A stretch of 61,821 bases of DNA from Acidobacteria subdivision 2 bacterium RH1 MAG20 (GCA_002197545.1 NFUO01000618.1:1-61821), one strand, 5' to 3'. Positions 29,276 to 37,732 are shown, numbered from the stretch's first letter. Numbers and translations are program-made. Notes: generated from the sequence alone by a model not told the origin.

Positions 29276-29710
29276 CTAATAGCGAGGGTCTAAAGCTGTT
29301 TGCCGTATGGTCTGTAATTCCTCATCAATTTGTTTTTGGCTAAGCCCGCTAATTTGTTCCTTGACAACCATCATTGCGTCTGTCGTCAGTATCCTCGTAT
29401 TACGAAAATCTTTGTAAAACGCATCTACGCCTTCAATGAGTTGGCCGAACGTCATTCCGGAGTAGTCATCACCCTTTTGGACTGCTGATAAGTACTTGGC
29501 CGTCACCTTAGTCTTACATTCTCCGTAAGCCCACGTGTCATCCGCTTTTTGACTACCTTCCGCATAACCAGCGACGTAGCCATACTTAGTTAGGCTGTTA
29601 AGACCTTTCCACCAATTGCCGTCGTGTCTGAGTGATGGCTGATCTTGGCTAAAGCCTGGACTAGTCACCAGTGCCGCAGATGAGACTGCAAGAAAAGTTC
29701 GACGGTTCAT
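29276..29710 (-). CDS. Secreted small protein inserted between nuoF and nuoG, function unknown
   Basis: 144 residues. It begins with a twin-Arg-looking signal (MNRRTFLAVSSAALVTSPGF), then a soluble domain with GYVAGYAEGSQ, one Cys in GECKTK, and a helical C-terminus LSQKQIDEELQTIRQTALD. Visibly lower GC than the nuo genes on both sides. It starts 2 bp after the nuoF stop and ends 24 bp before nuoG, so it is on the nuo transcript. The GYxxGY/A pattern recalls small periplasmic Rap1a/Tai-like proteins, but this is a weak guess. Confidence 0.7.
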   Translation of the reverse strand: MNRRTFLAVSSAALVTSPGFSQDQPSLRHDGNWWKGLNSLTKYGYVAGYAEGSQKADDTWAYGECKTKVTAKYLSAVQKGDDYSGMTFGQLIEGVDAFYKDFRNTRILTTDAMMVVKEQISGLSQKQIDEELQTIRQTALDPRY

Positions 29711-29712
29711 TT

Positions 29713-31041
29713 TCAGTGTGCTCCGACCAACTGCTCAACTGTAATAATCGGCGTTCCGGCCTTGTGGCCGTCGATATAGTCTTCAAATTCCTTGCGGAAC
29801 TTCTTGACGAAGCCCAGCGTGGGCATCGCCGCCGCGTCGCCGAGGGGGCAGAACGTCCGGCCCATCATGTTTTCGGCGAGGTACTGAACGTTATCGACGT
29901 CCTTCTTGCTGCCGCCGCCTTCGTAGACGCGGGTAAGGGTCTTCTTAATCCAGTCCGTGCCTTCGCGGCAGGGGATGCACCAGCCGCAGGACTCGTGCTG
30001 GTAGAAGGCGATGGTGCGGAGAGCGAATTCGACGATGGAGACGGTTTCGTCGAGCACCACAATGCCGCCCGACCCGAGCATGGTTCCGGCCTTGCCCATT
30101 TGATCGAAGTCGAGACCCACATCGATCTCGTCGGCGGTGAGCACTGGGCAGCTTGCGCCGCCGGGAACAACGGCCTTGAGCTTTTTGCCGTCCTTGATGC
30201 CGCCTGCGACTTCGTAGATGGCCTTCTTGAGGTTGTAACCCATGGGCAACTCGTAGATGCCGGGACGTTCCACGTGACCACTGATGCCGAACAGGCGTGT
30301 TCCACCGTTGCGCTCGCTGCCCAGCTTGGCGTAAGCCTCGCCGCCCATCAAGAGAATGTGAGGAGCAGAGGCGATCGTCTCAGCATTATTGATGACCGTA
30401 GGCCCGCCATACAGGCCGACGACAGCAGGGAAGGGAGGCTTGATGCGCGGAACACCACGCTTGCCTTCGAGCGACTCCATCAGGGCAGACTCTTCGCCCA
30501 CTTCGTATGCGCCTGCTCCGGTCTGGGTGATGATGTCGAAGTCGACGCCGCTGCCGAAGATGTTCTTGCCAAGAGAACCGCGAGCATAGGCATCGGCAAC
30601 AGCCTTCTCGACGATCTTGAGCAGATAGCGGTACTCACCACGCAGGTAGATAAAGCCGAGCTTGGAACCGATAGCGAGTCCGGCGATCATTGTGCCTTCG
30701 ATGACGGCGTGCGGATCTTCGAGGAAGAGCACGTGGTCCTTGCAGGTACCGGGTTCGGACTCGTCGCCGTTGACCAGCACATACTTGGGCTTCTCCGACT
30801 GCTTCGGCACAAAAGACCACTTGAGGCCAGTAGGGAAGCCAGCGCCGCCACGACCGCGAAGCCCCGAGGCCTTCATGGTGTCGATGATCCAGGCCGACAT
30901 CTTCTCCGGGCCTTCCGCGAGAGCCTTTTGGACAGCCTTGTAGCCATCGAGTTCGATGTACTTGTCGATATTAGCTGCGCCCTGGCCGAAGCGGCGGGAG
31001 AGGACTTTAACTTCATCGGGATGCGAGACGAGGGTAGGCAT
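29713..31041 (-). CDS. nuoF: NADH-quinone oxidoreductase subunit F
   Basis: 442 residues. It binds NADH, FMN and one [4Fe-4S] cluster at the tip of complex I. Seen: GLRGRGGAGFPTGLKW (NADH/FMN loop, about 68-83), NGDESEPGTCKD (about 106-117), GAGAYEVGEESALMESLEG (FMN), and the cluster motif ESCGWCIPCREGT with a later Cys in FCPLGDAA. Its ATG overlaps the nuoE stop by one base (TAATG). Confidence 0.97.
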   Translation of the reverse strand: MPTLVSHPDEVKVLSRRFGQGAANIDKYIELDGYKAVQKALAEGPEKMSAWIIDTMKASGLRGRGGAGFPTGLKWSFVPKQSEKPKYVLVNGDESEPGTCKDHVLFLEDPHAVIEGTMIAGLAIGSKLGFIYLRGEYRYLLKIVEKAVADAYARGSLGKNIFGSGVDFDIITQTGAGAYEVGEESALMESLEGKRGVPRIKPPFPAVVGLYGGPTVINNAETIASAPHILLMGGEAYAKLGSERNGGTRLFGISGHVERPGIYELPMGYNLKKAIYEVAGGIKDGKKLKAVVPGGASCPVLTADEIDVGLDFDQMGKAGTMLGSGGIVVLDETVSIVEFALRTIAFYQHESCGWCIPCREGTDWIKKTLTRVYEGGGSKKDVDNVQYLAENMMGRTFCPLGDAAAMPTLGFVKKFRKEFEDYIDGHKAGTPIITVEQLVGAH

Positions 31042-31550
31042 TATTTGACGTCCTTTCCCTGGCCTGCGCGATAGTTTTCGAGAATTTCATCTACCTTGAT
31101 GGTCGTGAGGTTGTCGTGGAAGTCATAGTTAACCTGCATGGCGGGTGCCCAGCAGCAGGCCCCAATGCACTCGACCTCTTCCAGCGAGAAGACGCCATCG
31201 GGCGTGACCTGTTTGTGGCCGATACCAAGCTTCGATTTGCAGTGGTCGAGGATCTCGTAGCCGCCACGCAACATGCAGGAAATATTCGTGCAGACCTGCA
31301 CGTTGTACTTGCCCGCGGGCTTGGTGCGCAGCATCGAGTAGTAGCTCAGCACATTGCGAACGTCGAGTTCGAGCAGCCCGATGCGTTGTGCGATCTCCGT
31401 AACGACGGCATCGGAGACGTAGCCGATCTCGTCCTGCGCATATAACAGCATGGGCACGAGGGCCGAGCGGCGCATCGGATAAATGGTGACGAGGTGGTCG
31501 AAGCGCGCTGCCAGCTCCGGGGAAAAAATCGTATTGGCGACTTCACTCAC
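31041..31550 (-). CDS. nuoE: NADH-quinone oxidoreductase subunit E
   Basis: 169 residues, thioredoxin-like [2Fe-2S] subunit that works with NuoF. The four cluster Cys are in CTNISCMLRGG (C-x4-C) and CIGACCWAP (C-x3-C). Starts with GTG at 31550 inside the end of the upstream 102-residue gene (8-bp overlap, GTGAGTGA), so its translation is probably coupled to that gene. Confidence 0.95.
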   Translation of the reverse strand: MSEVANTIFSPELAARFDHLVTIYPMRRSALVPMLLYAQDEIGYVSDAVVTEIAQRIGLLELDVRNVLSYYSMLRTKPAGKYNVQVCTNISCMLRGGYEILDHCKSKLGIGHKQVTPDGVFSLEEVECIGACCWAPAMQVNYDFHDNLTTIKVDEILENYRAGQGKDVK

Positions 31551-31851
31551 TTTGCATCATCTCCCGCGCCAGCCTCTCGGCGGCAAGGTCCATCTCTTCG
31601 GCGATACCGTTCATTTTAACCGTTCCATCTTCCTGAAGGCTGAAAACGGTCTGATTATCGTCGCTATCTTGAATCATCTCGTGCGTGAAGCGAAGCCAGC
31701 GGCTTCCGACACGGAGGGTAATTTCTTCTGCTCCGACTTCAACTACAGCGTGGTGCTTACTGTTGAGTCCGTGGGCGGCGGCGTAGGAGCGAAGCAGCGA
31801 TGCCCAGGAGGTCCAAAGTTCGGTGTGGAGATTTTTGTTGACAAGTGCCAT
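31543..31851 (-). CDS. Small protein inside the nuo operon, function unknown
   Basis: 102 residues from ATG 31851, which overlaps the stop of the previous gene (TAATG); the longer frame to 32061 runs through that gene and is not credible. Not recognised. It is hydrophilic, with a central beta-rich part (VVEVGAEEITLRVGSRWLRF) and an acidic helical C-terminus (EEMDLAAERLAREMMQ). No Cys, so no iron-sulfur role. Tight coupling on both sides (1-bp and 8-bp overlaps) suggests it is made in step with NuoE. Confidence 0.7.
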   Translation of the reverse strand: MALVNKNLHTELWTSWASLLRSYAAAHGLNSKHHAVVEVGAEEITLRVGSRWLRFTHEMIQDSDDNQTVFSLQEDGTVKMNGIAEEMDLAAERLAREMMQSE

Positions 31852-32351
31852 TAGGATCTTGTGAATTCTATTAACTTGGCTCGGACTTCTAGCTGCTCTT
31901 CTCGTATGTCTCCTTGAGCTAAATCTTGAATTATTCGTTTCGCCAATAAATAGGCTTCGGGGAACTTGTGCCCGAACGAGTAGCACCCAAAAATCTTCGG
32001 GGAAAGGTCTGTATGACTGTTTGGTTTCGGGTTTATAGCGAAACACTTCCGACCCGTCCACGGTACATGTTGCTCGATTTCACCAAAAATCCATCCAATA
32101 GGTTCATTGCAATAAAGTCTAAGTACGGCAATGGAAGACCGGTATTCGATTGCAGCTCGCCCATGTGCGTCTATCTCGTGGTTACGTTTGTCGAAGGTTA
32201 CAGCGTTGCAGAACTCTGGAAAATTCTGGAACTGTTTCTGATGTTCAAGAAATTGTTCGATGAACACATCAAGCTTGTCGATGAGCTGCTTGAAATAGGC
32301 GGACACTGCCTCCGATCCTCTAAAATTCTGCTCAACTAGCTCAGGGATCAT
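31851..32351 (-). CDS. Protein of unknown function between nuoD and the nuoE group
   Basis: 166 residues from ATG 32351, which overlaps the nuoD stop by 4 bp. Not recognised. A helical start (SEAVSAYFKQLIDKLDVFIEQF) is followed by a mixed region with Trp/Cys/His (HVPWTGRKCFAINP). Lower GC and more A/T-ending codons than nuoD, which suggests late acquisition, yet the 4-bp overlaps keep the operon reading intact. No signal peptide or membrane segment. Confidence 0.65.
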   Translation of the reverse strand: MIPELVEQNFRGSEAVSAYFKQLIDKLDVFIEQFLEHQKQFQNFPEFCNAVTFDKRNHEIDAHGRAAIEYRSSIAVLRLYCNEPIGWIFGEIEQHVPWTGRKCFAINPKPNSHTDLSPKIFGCYSFGHKFPEAYLLAKRIIQDLAQGDIREEQLEVRAKLIEFTRS

Positions 32352-33604
32352 CGATCGATCTCTCCGAGAACAATATCGATCGATCCGATGACTGCAACTA
32401 CATCGGCGAGCAGACGGCCTTTGCACATAGTCTCAAGTGCCTGTAGCGTCGCATAAGATGGGTTGCGCATATGGACGCGGTAGGGCTTGGCCGTGCCGTC
32501 CGAGACGACGTAGTAGCCCATCTCGCCGCGCGGCGATTCGACAGCCTGATAGACCTCGCCCGCGGGAACACCGAAACCTTCCGTAACGATCTTGAAGTGA
32601 TGGATGAGCGCTTCCATCTCTGTCTTCATTTTTTCGCGGTCGGGCAGAATGATCTTGGGCGCGTCGGCAGTGATACGGCCTTCGGGTAGCCCATCAAGCG
32701 CCTGTTGGCAGATCTTGACCGACTCGCGCATCTCGTCCATGCGGACGACGTAACGCGCCCAGACATCGCAGTCGTTCGAGACCGGCACATTGAACTTGAA
32801 CTTTTCATAGCCGCTGTACGGCATATCGCGGCGAAGGTCCCAATCGACGCCCGAGGCACGCAACGGAGGTCCGGTCACGCCCAGCGCAATCGCATCTGCT
32901 GCGGAGAGATGCCCGATGCCCTTAAGGCGGCCCATCCAGATAGGATTGCCGGTCAGGAGGTCTTCGTATTGCTTGATGCGGCCCGGCATGATGTTCAGGA
33001 AGTCCTGAACCTGCTTGTAGAAGTCGAGCGGTGGTTCCAGGCTGACGCCGCCGATGCGGAAGTAGCTGGTCATCATGCGCTGACCGGACACACTCTCGAA
33101 GAGACGAAGAATGTCTTCCCGTTCGCGGAAGCAGTAAAGAAAGACGGTGAGCGCACCAATGTCCATGGCATGAGTGCCGAGCCAGACAAGGTGCGACTGA
33201 AGCCGCGTGAGTTCGTTGAGCAGCACACGCAGATACTGAGCGCGCTCCGGAATCTCCAGACCAAGCAACTTCTCTACCGCGAGGCAGTAGGCAAGGTTGT
33301 TGGTCATGGGACAGAGATAGTCGATGCGGTCGGTCAGCGGAACAACCTGCTGATAGAACTTGGCCTCGCAGGTCTTCTCGATGCCGGTGTGCAGATAGCC
33401 GATGTCCGGGGCAAGCGAGACAACGGACTCGCCGTCGATCTCCAGCACAAGGCGAAGCACGCCATGCGTCGAGGGATGCTGCGGCCCCATATTGATGACC
33501 ATGGTCTGGTCCTGCGGAGGAGGCACGCCCTGATGGCGATCTCTGTCGGCGACAACGTCTTCGACGCCGGGGTTCAGCATATCGGGAGCGGCAACGGGGG
33601 CCAT
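32348..33604 (-). CDS. nuoD: NADH-quinone oxidoreductase subunit D
   Basis: 418 residues, 49-kDa-type subunit lining the quinone site. Signatures: MGPQHPSTHGVLRL (about 36-49), the conserved HTGIEK (about 71), and the end GEIDR typical of the family. Its partner NuoB, which carries cluster N2 next to the quinone, is not encoded in this operon. The ATG overlaps the nuoC stop (TAATG); the first ~30 residues are an extra Pro/Asp-rich N-terminus. Confidence 0.97.
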   Translation of the reverse strand: MAPVAAPDMLNPGVEDVVADRDRHQGVPPPQDQTMVINMGPQHPSTHGVLRLVLEIDGESVVSLAPDIGYLHTGIEKTCEAKFYQQVVPLTDRIDYLCPMTNNLAYCLAVEKLLGLEIPERAQYLRVLLNELTRLQSHLVWLGTHAMDIGALTVFLYCFREREDILRLFESVSGQRMMTSYFRIGGVSLEPPLDFYKQVQDFLNIMPGRIKQYEDLLTGNPIWMGRLKGIGHLSAADAIALGVTGPPLRASGVDWDLRRDMPYSGYEKFKFNVPVSNDCDVWARYVVRMDEMRESVKICQQALDGLPEGRITADAPKIILPDREKMKTEMEALIHHFKIVTEGFGVPAGEVYQAVESPRGEMGYYVVSDGTAKPYRVHMRNPSYATLQALETMCKGRLLADVVAVIGSIDIVLGEIDR

Positions 33605-34098
33605 TAGCGGTATCCCTCCACGGGATAGTCCTTGCGCAACGGATGCCCCTGCCAGTCTTCGGGCATCATGATGCGGCGGAGGTTGGGGTGGCCGCTGAAG
33701 CGGACGCCGAAAAGGTCGAAGACTTCACGTTCGTAAAAGTTGACTGAAGGCCATACCCCGACGATGCTGTCGATCACGGCATCATCCTCGCTAAGTCGCG
33801 CAACAAGACGAACCCGCGTCTTCAGCGACATCGAAAGGATGTGATACGTGATCTGGAAACGCGGCTCCGAAGGATACCAATCGACTGCGGTGACATCTTC
33901 GAGGAAGGTATAGCCAGCCTGCTTGACGGCCTCGCAAGCTGCAGCGATGTTTTCTCTCGCGACCGTAATGGTGAGCTCGGCGCGGTCAAATTTAGCGTCG
34001 GTCGCAAAGCTCGACAGCGCCTTGACAGCGGCGTTGTCGGCATGGGCCTCGAATACGGCCTGAGTGCCGGTCAGAATGCCGGTTTGTGCGGCGTCCAT
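33604..34098 (-). CDS. nuoC: NADH-quinone oxidoreductase subunit C
   Basis: 164 residues, 30-kDa-type subunit of the hydrophilic arm. The family signature is ERE-x-FDLFGVRFSGHP followed by LRRIMMPEDWQGHPLRKDYP. ATG 34098 overlaps the nuoA stop; the frame upstream of it is a shadow of nuoA. It is a separate gene, not a NuoCD fusion, and nuoB, which normally precedes it, is absent. Confidence 0.96.
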   Translation of the reverse strand: MDAAQTGILTGTQAVFEAHADNAAVKALSSFATDAKFDRAELTITVARENIAAACEAVKQAGYTFLEDVTAVDWYPSEPRFQITYHILSMSLKTRVRLVARLSEDDAVIDSIVGVWPSVNFYEREVFDLFGVRFSGHPNLRRIMMPEDWQGHPLRKDYPVEGYR

Positions 34099-34511
34099 TA
34101 GAGGTCTCCCTTGTCGTTTGACCAGTCCAGAATGCCCTTTTTCCAAACATAGAAGAGGCCGACAGCGACAAAGCCGAGGTACACCAGCATCTCGTAGAAG
34201 CCGAACATGCGCGAACCGGTGATCACCGGAAGCTGCCGGAAGATGACTGCCCAAGGCAACATGAAGACCGCTTCGACATCGAACAGGATGAAGAGCATCG
34301 CAACCATGTAAAAGCGGACCGAGAAACGTCCGCGGGCGTCGCCGATGGGGTCCATGCCGCACTCGTAGGCGCCAGCCTTGGTGCGTGAATTTTTATGTTT
34401 GCCGATGAGGAATGAGACCCCAACCATACCGCAGGCGACCCCAAGCGCGACCAGGATCTGGAGCACCAGGGGAAGGTAATTCCATATGTAGGGGTAACTT
34501 TGCATGGCCAT
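34098..34511 (-). CDS. nuoA: NADH-quinone oxidoreductase subunit A
   Basis: 137 residues, three membrane helices. Signatures: KAGAYECGMDPIGDARGRFSVRFY (key YECG and RF) and FILFDVEAVFMLPW with its conserved membrane acids. ATG 34511 (AGAG seven bases upstream) is preferred over the TTG at 34538 or ATG 34505. First gene of the nuo operon, 59 bp after the prepilin peptidase gene on the same strand. Confidence 0.95.
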   Translation of the reverse strand: MAMQSYPYIWNYLPLVLQILVALGVACGMVGVSFLIGKHKNSRTKAGAYECGMDPIGDARGRFSVRFYMVAMLFILFDVEAVFMLPWAVIFRQLPVITGSRMFGFYEMLVYLGFVAVGLFYVWKKGILDWSNDKGDL

Positions 34512-34570
34512 CTTCGACTCTAAGATTGCGACGGTCAAGTGTCAAGTTATTGACGGTATTCGGCTGCCAA

Positions 34571-35491
34571 TTAGAGCAGTGTTTTGTACGCGTTGATGAT
34601 CTTTTCACCGTAAAGTGCAGCAAGCAATCCGCCGATGGCAAGGAAGCTGCCAAAAGCAAGTTTCGACGTGGCGCCAGCCTTGCCCCGCGCCAACAGAACG
34701 ATTGCATAAACACTCGCGATCAGCACACCAAAAAACAACGCAAGTGTAGCCGACCAGAAGCCGAGAAAAGCCGCCAGCAGGCCGACCAGCTTCACATCGC
34801 CTAGGCCCATGCCCTCGCGGTGGCGCAATACCTTATACAGCCAGCGGACAAGCAGAAGAATCAAGACGGCTGCGCAGACCGAGAGCAACCACTCGCCGAG
34901 CAACCTCTCCGGCCCGGTGAGAAAGACATTCCCCTGACCGGCGGAGCTCCCCGGACTGCTGATCTGGATCTGCTGATTTTTGAGGATCACGTCGTCCTCG
35001 TTTGGCGCGAGGAAGACGGAGCGCACGCAGGTAAGAAAGAAGGAAACCGTGATGCCGCCGAGCGTGAAGATGTCCGGCAGCAACCGCGTCTGCCAGTCCA
35101 TCACCATCAATCCGATAAGCAGAAATCCAAGGAAGGCGATGCCGACATGCACAATGACGTCCGACACCAGGTCATGCGATCTGGAAAAATAAAGCAGCGT
35201 ATAAATCTCCGTAGCCTTCATCATGAACCAAAGCCCCAGTCCAATCTCAACCAGAGGATAGTGCAGTGCGATGGGACGCTTGCAATCGCGGCAGCGGCCC
35301 CGTAGCAACAGCCAGCTCATTAACGGAACATTGTCGTACCAGCGAATCCCAGCGCCGCACTCTGGACAGCGCGAGCGCGGATGAACGACCGACTGGCCCT
35401 GTGGAAGGCGTGCAATGCAGACGTTCAAAAAGCTGCCAAACACCAGGCCAAGGACAAATCCGATGGCCTCGTACGCGATAAGTGGAGTCAC
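34571..35491 (-). CDS. Prepilin peptidase / N-methyltransferase (A24 family)
   Basis: 306 residues. It cleaves the leader of type IV pilins and pseudopilins and methylates the new N-terminus at the inner membrane. Seen: N-terminal GLVFGSFLNVCIARLP, paired zinc-type Cys motifs CPECG and CRDCKR (about 42-70), the first catalytic Asp in MVMDWQTRLLPDIFTLGG and the second in GMGLGDVKLVGLLAAFLGF, plus about seven membrane helices. A hydrophilic insertion (about 160-190) lies between helices. GTG 35491 is the start. The secretin-like protein at 2000 could be one of the partner components. Confidence 0.95.
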   Translation of the reverse strand: MTPLIAYEAIGFVLGLVFGSFLNVCIARLPQGQSVVHPRSRCPECGAGIRWYDNVPLMSWLLLRGRCRDCKRPIALHYPLVEIGLGLWFMMKATEIYTLLYFSRSHDLVSDVIVHVGIAFLGFLLIGLMVMDWQTRLLPDIFTLGGITVSFFLTCVRSVFLAPNEDDVILKNQQIQISSPGSSAGQGNVFLTGPERLLGEWLLSVCAAVLILLLVRWLYKVLRHREGMGLGDVKLVGLLAAFLGFWSATLALFFGVLIASVYAIVLLARGKAGATSKLAFGSFLAIGGLLAALYGEKIINAYKTLL

Positions 35492-35511
35492 CTCTGAAGT
35501 ATACGGCGAGG

Positions 35512-36960
35512 TTAAAAATCAACGTGCATCCGCAACGCCGACACCAGCGTCGGGCCACGATCTTTGTTGTAGCCCGGGTGCTCGATAAACTGCGTGTCCA
35601 GCGCGTAATAAACGCCGCGCCACGCATGCACGTTGTAGTAGCCCTCGAGAATGTCCTCGCGCGCATAGTTCAAATTGCCGTCGCCAAGCAGGAATCCGAG
35701 ACCGCCAAGGCGAAGATAGTTCTGGTGGTCGCGTTTGATGGCGTTGCTCACAAACGCCAGTCCCAGCTTGTCGTTCGGTCGAGACCAGCCCCTGCCCGAG
35801 TAGTCGCCGCCAATCTCGACCGTCTGATCGACCTCGGTGTAGGCAAACGACTCATGCTGGCCCTCGTTCCACCCGATACGCGTAAAGACGCGCAGATTTT
35901 GCGTCAGCTCCTGCTCCGCATTCAGCCCGAAGCCATACTTCACAGCACCGTACTTTTCGTGAAGCAATATGTCGGGCTTTTTATTCTCGCCGGACAGATA
36001 AGCCTTCACTGCGTCGCGATAGAGCCCCATATGCGCATGGTTCACGAAGCTCAGCACGCGGACAGTCCCTTTGCGGTCCGCACTAACCAGACTGCCGAGC
36101 AGCGACTTGCGCAGCTCGAACTCCACATTCTGTCCGCTTGCGCGGCGAAGGTTCCAGTCGAGATCGATGCCGTTGGCGACCGTTGGCATCAGCGCAAGCC
36201 CATACCGCGCCGACCAGTCTTTGTCGTCGTACTCGGCCACGCCGCCGTAGGTATATCCGCGCGTGTCTGCGGCATAGTCCCACGATCCGCTGTTGTCTAC
36301 AGTCCAGTTCAGGAACTGAAGGTGGCTGTCCGTCCCGATGCTGTTGATATCAAAGTAGTCGGGCATGCTCATCTTGCCGATATGGAACTCAAGACGTCGT
36401 TCCGGCACTGTGGTCGCCAGCGAGAACGGTGTCCGGTCGGCGTCAACCAGCGTATTGCTCAGGCCAATGGTCTGGTGCAGTTGAACCCGGGCAATGTACG
36501 GGGTTGAGCCCAGGTTTGGGTTCCTCACCACATCCAGATTGGTGAAGCCGGCCAGCCCCAGCGCCTCGCTGTCGCCGCGTCCGCCGGAAGATTCAACATC
36601 AAGAATGATGTCGGTATTGCTCTTCGGGTTTTTCCTGAGCTGCGCCCCCAGAAAGAGGGTTCCCAGCAGTGACGCCTTGTACTCGCCGCGGCTTAGGAAG
36701 CTGTTCGTCCCTTCGTAGAGCGAGTGAAACGGCCCATGCCCTTGAAAGATAATATTTGCCTGCCCGGAGATCAGGAAGCGCGAGCGGTCCAGGTGTGGAA
36801 ACAGGGTTGGCGCATTCTCAGGCGCTGGCGTGGCATCCCGCTGCGGAGCGGGGTCGGAGGGCAGCAGTGCATCCGCTTGCTGGGCCGCAACGTCTCGCGC
36901 AGTGACGATCAGAAGCATCAGCCCGAGAGCCAGACATTTCAAGGTGAAGGTTCGCGCCAT
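35512..36960 (-). CDS. OprB-like carbohydrate porin
   Basis: 482 residues from ATG 36960 (the frame is open to 37011). A signal peptide (LKCLALGLMLLIVTARDVAAQ) is followed by alternating beta strands and a C-terminal aromatic residue (ALRMHVDF), as expected for an outer-membrane barrel. The last third (LEGYYNVHAW-GVYYALDTQFIEHPGYN) matches the OprB end, which forms sugar-selective pores. It is divergent from the FrmR/RcnR-type gene with 161 bp between starts, so the operator at 37089 may affect both. Substrate not readable. Confidence 0.82.
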   Translation of the reverse strand: MARTFTLKCLALGLMLLIVTARDVAAQQADALLPSDPAPQRDATPAPENAPTLFPHLDRSRFLISGQANIIFQGHGPFHSLYEGTNSFLSRGEYKASLLGTLFLGAQLRKNPKSNTDIILDVESSGGRGDSEALGLAGFTNLDVVRNPNLGSTPYIARVQLHQTIGLSNTLVDADRTPFSLATTVPERRLEFHIGKMSMPDYFDINSIGTDSHLQFLNWTVDNSGSWDYAADTRGYTYGGVAEYDDKDWSARYGLALMPTVANGIDLDWNLRRASGQNVEFELRKSLLGSLVSADRKGTVRVLSFVNHAHMGLYRDAVKAYLSGENKKPDILLHEKYGAVKYGFGLNAEQELTQNLRVFTRIGWNEGQHESFAYTEVDQTVEIGGDYSGRGWSRPNDKLGLAFVSNAIKRDHQNYLRLGGLGFLLGDGNLNYAREDILEGYYNVHAWRGVYYALDTQFIEHPGYNKDRGPTLVSALRMHVDF

Positions 36961-37088
36961 AATAGAAGTTCGATATTCAGGCCTGCCTGTGAATGGGGTG
37001 CGAATTACCATGCAAATAGTCTTCTTTCCTGTCCGAAGGTGCGTCTTGGCTCCAGGGGAGCTTGCCGGGACCGGCGCGACTCAGATAG

Positions 37089-37107
37089 TATACCCCCTTA
37101 TGGTATA
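37089..37107. promoter_or_regulatory. CsoR/FrmR-type operator
   Basis: TATACC-CCCTTAT-GGTATA: 6-bp arms around a C-rich centre, the pseudo-palindromic C/G-tract layout known for the CsoR/RcnR/FrmR family. It lies 15 bp before the start codon of the regulator gene at 37122, with the ribosome site AAGGAG in between, so autorepression is likely. Confidence 0.65.
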
Positions 37108-37121
37108 AAGGAGAAATTTTC

Positions 37122-37394
37122 ATGACAGAAATTTCCAGAGAACGCACAAAGTTGTTGAACCGCGTCAAACGTATTCGCGGACAGATGGATGCAGTGGAAC
37201 GAACGCTCCTCGCCGAAGACAACTGCACCGACGTGCTCATGTTGCTGGCCGCCGCGCGTGGAGGCATCAACGGGCTGATGGCCGAAGTGCTGGAGGACCA
37301 CATCCGGCTGCATCTGTTGCAGGATGGACGTGCTCCCCTCACGCCGGATCTGGGCGAAGAGTTGATCGACCTTGTTCGGGCTTATCTAAAGTAA
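37122..37394 (+). CDS. CsoR/RcnR/FrmR-family metal- or formaldehyde-sensing repressor
   Basis: 90 residues, all-helical repressor with N-terminal RVKRIRGQMDAVER. Sensor residues fall at Cys35, His60 and His64 (DNC, EDHIRLH). RcnR (Ni/Co) uses His3, Cys35, His60, His64; here residue 3 is Glu, as in FrmR (formaldehyde). Hence either aldehyde or metal sensing is possible and cannot be settled from sequence. ATG has AAGGAG eleven bases upstream. No frmAB, rcnA or copper gene follows, so the regulated target may be the divergent porin or only itself. Confidence 0.88.
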   Translation: MTEISRERTKLLNRVKRIRGQMDAVERTLLAEDNCTDVLMLLAAARGGINGLMAEVLEDHIRLHLLQDGRAPLTPDLGEELIDLVRAYLK

Positions 37395-37402
37395 TGTTTT
37401 AC

Positions 37403-37462
37403 CTTGTCATTCTGACCCTGAGCGAGCAGAGCGAGTCGAAGGGGAAGAACCCCCGCATTTTG
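37403..37462 (+). repeat. Dispersed repeat, variant copy (TTGTCATTCTGACCCTGAGC)
   Basis: It starts like the copies at 7629 and 38093 but carries an extra CCCTGAGCGAGCAGAGCGAG segment, then GTCGAAGGGGAAGAACCCC and GCATTTTGC. It lies 9 bp after the stop of the FrmR-type gene and may act as its terminator. Confidence 0.6.
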
Positions 37463-37510
37463 CTCCATGGGCACACCATTCATTATGGTGAGAGCTTCAG
37501 GACGCAGGCG

Positions 37511-37732
37511 TTAGCGGGCTTTGGCTCCCACCACAACCAGCCCTACCCCGGCCGCCAGTGAGATTGTGCTCAGAACCGGCGAGATCGGAATCGTCTGCTT
37601 CTGCTGATGCGAGATCTGAACCGGACCAAGGTCCACGTCCTTCTTTTCGCGGGTGAAGCTGACGCCGCCGACGGCAAAGCCGACGGTTCCAAGGAGGATG
37701 AGCAGAAATCCAATCATGGATGCAGGCGTCAT
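37511..37732 (-). CDS. DUF3185-like two-helix membrane protein
   Basis: About 73 residues from ATG 37732 (the frame is open to 37831, but the extra part lacks coding character). Two membrane helices (MIGFLLILLGTVGFAVGGV and PVLSTISLAAGVGLVVVGA) flank a periplasmic loop with FTREKKDVDLGPVQIS, the pattern of the DUF3185 family. Function unknown. Stands alone. Confidence 0.7.
   Translation of the reverse strand: MTPASMIGFLLILLGTVGFAVGGVSFTREKKDVDLGPVQISHQQKQTIPISPVLSTISLAAGVGLVVVGAKAR

Noticed and set aside
29671..31074. 467-codon plus-strand frame opposite nuoF
   Set aside because: Antisense of a clear nuoF; Ala/Val/Asp composition without motifs.
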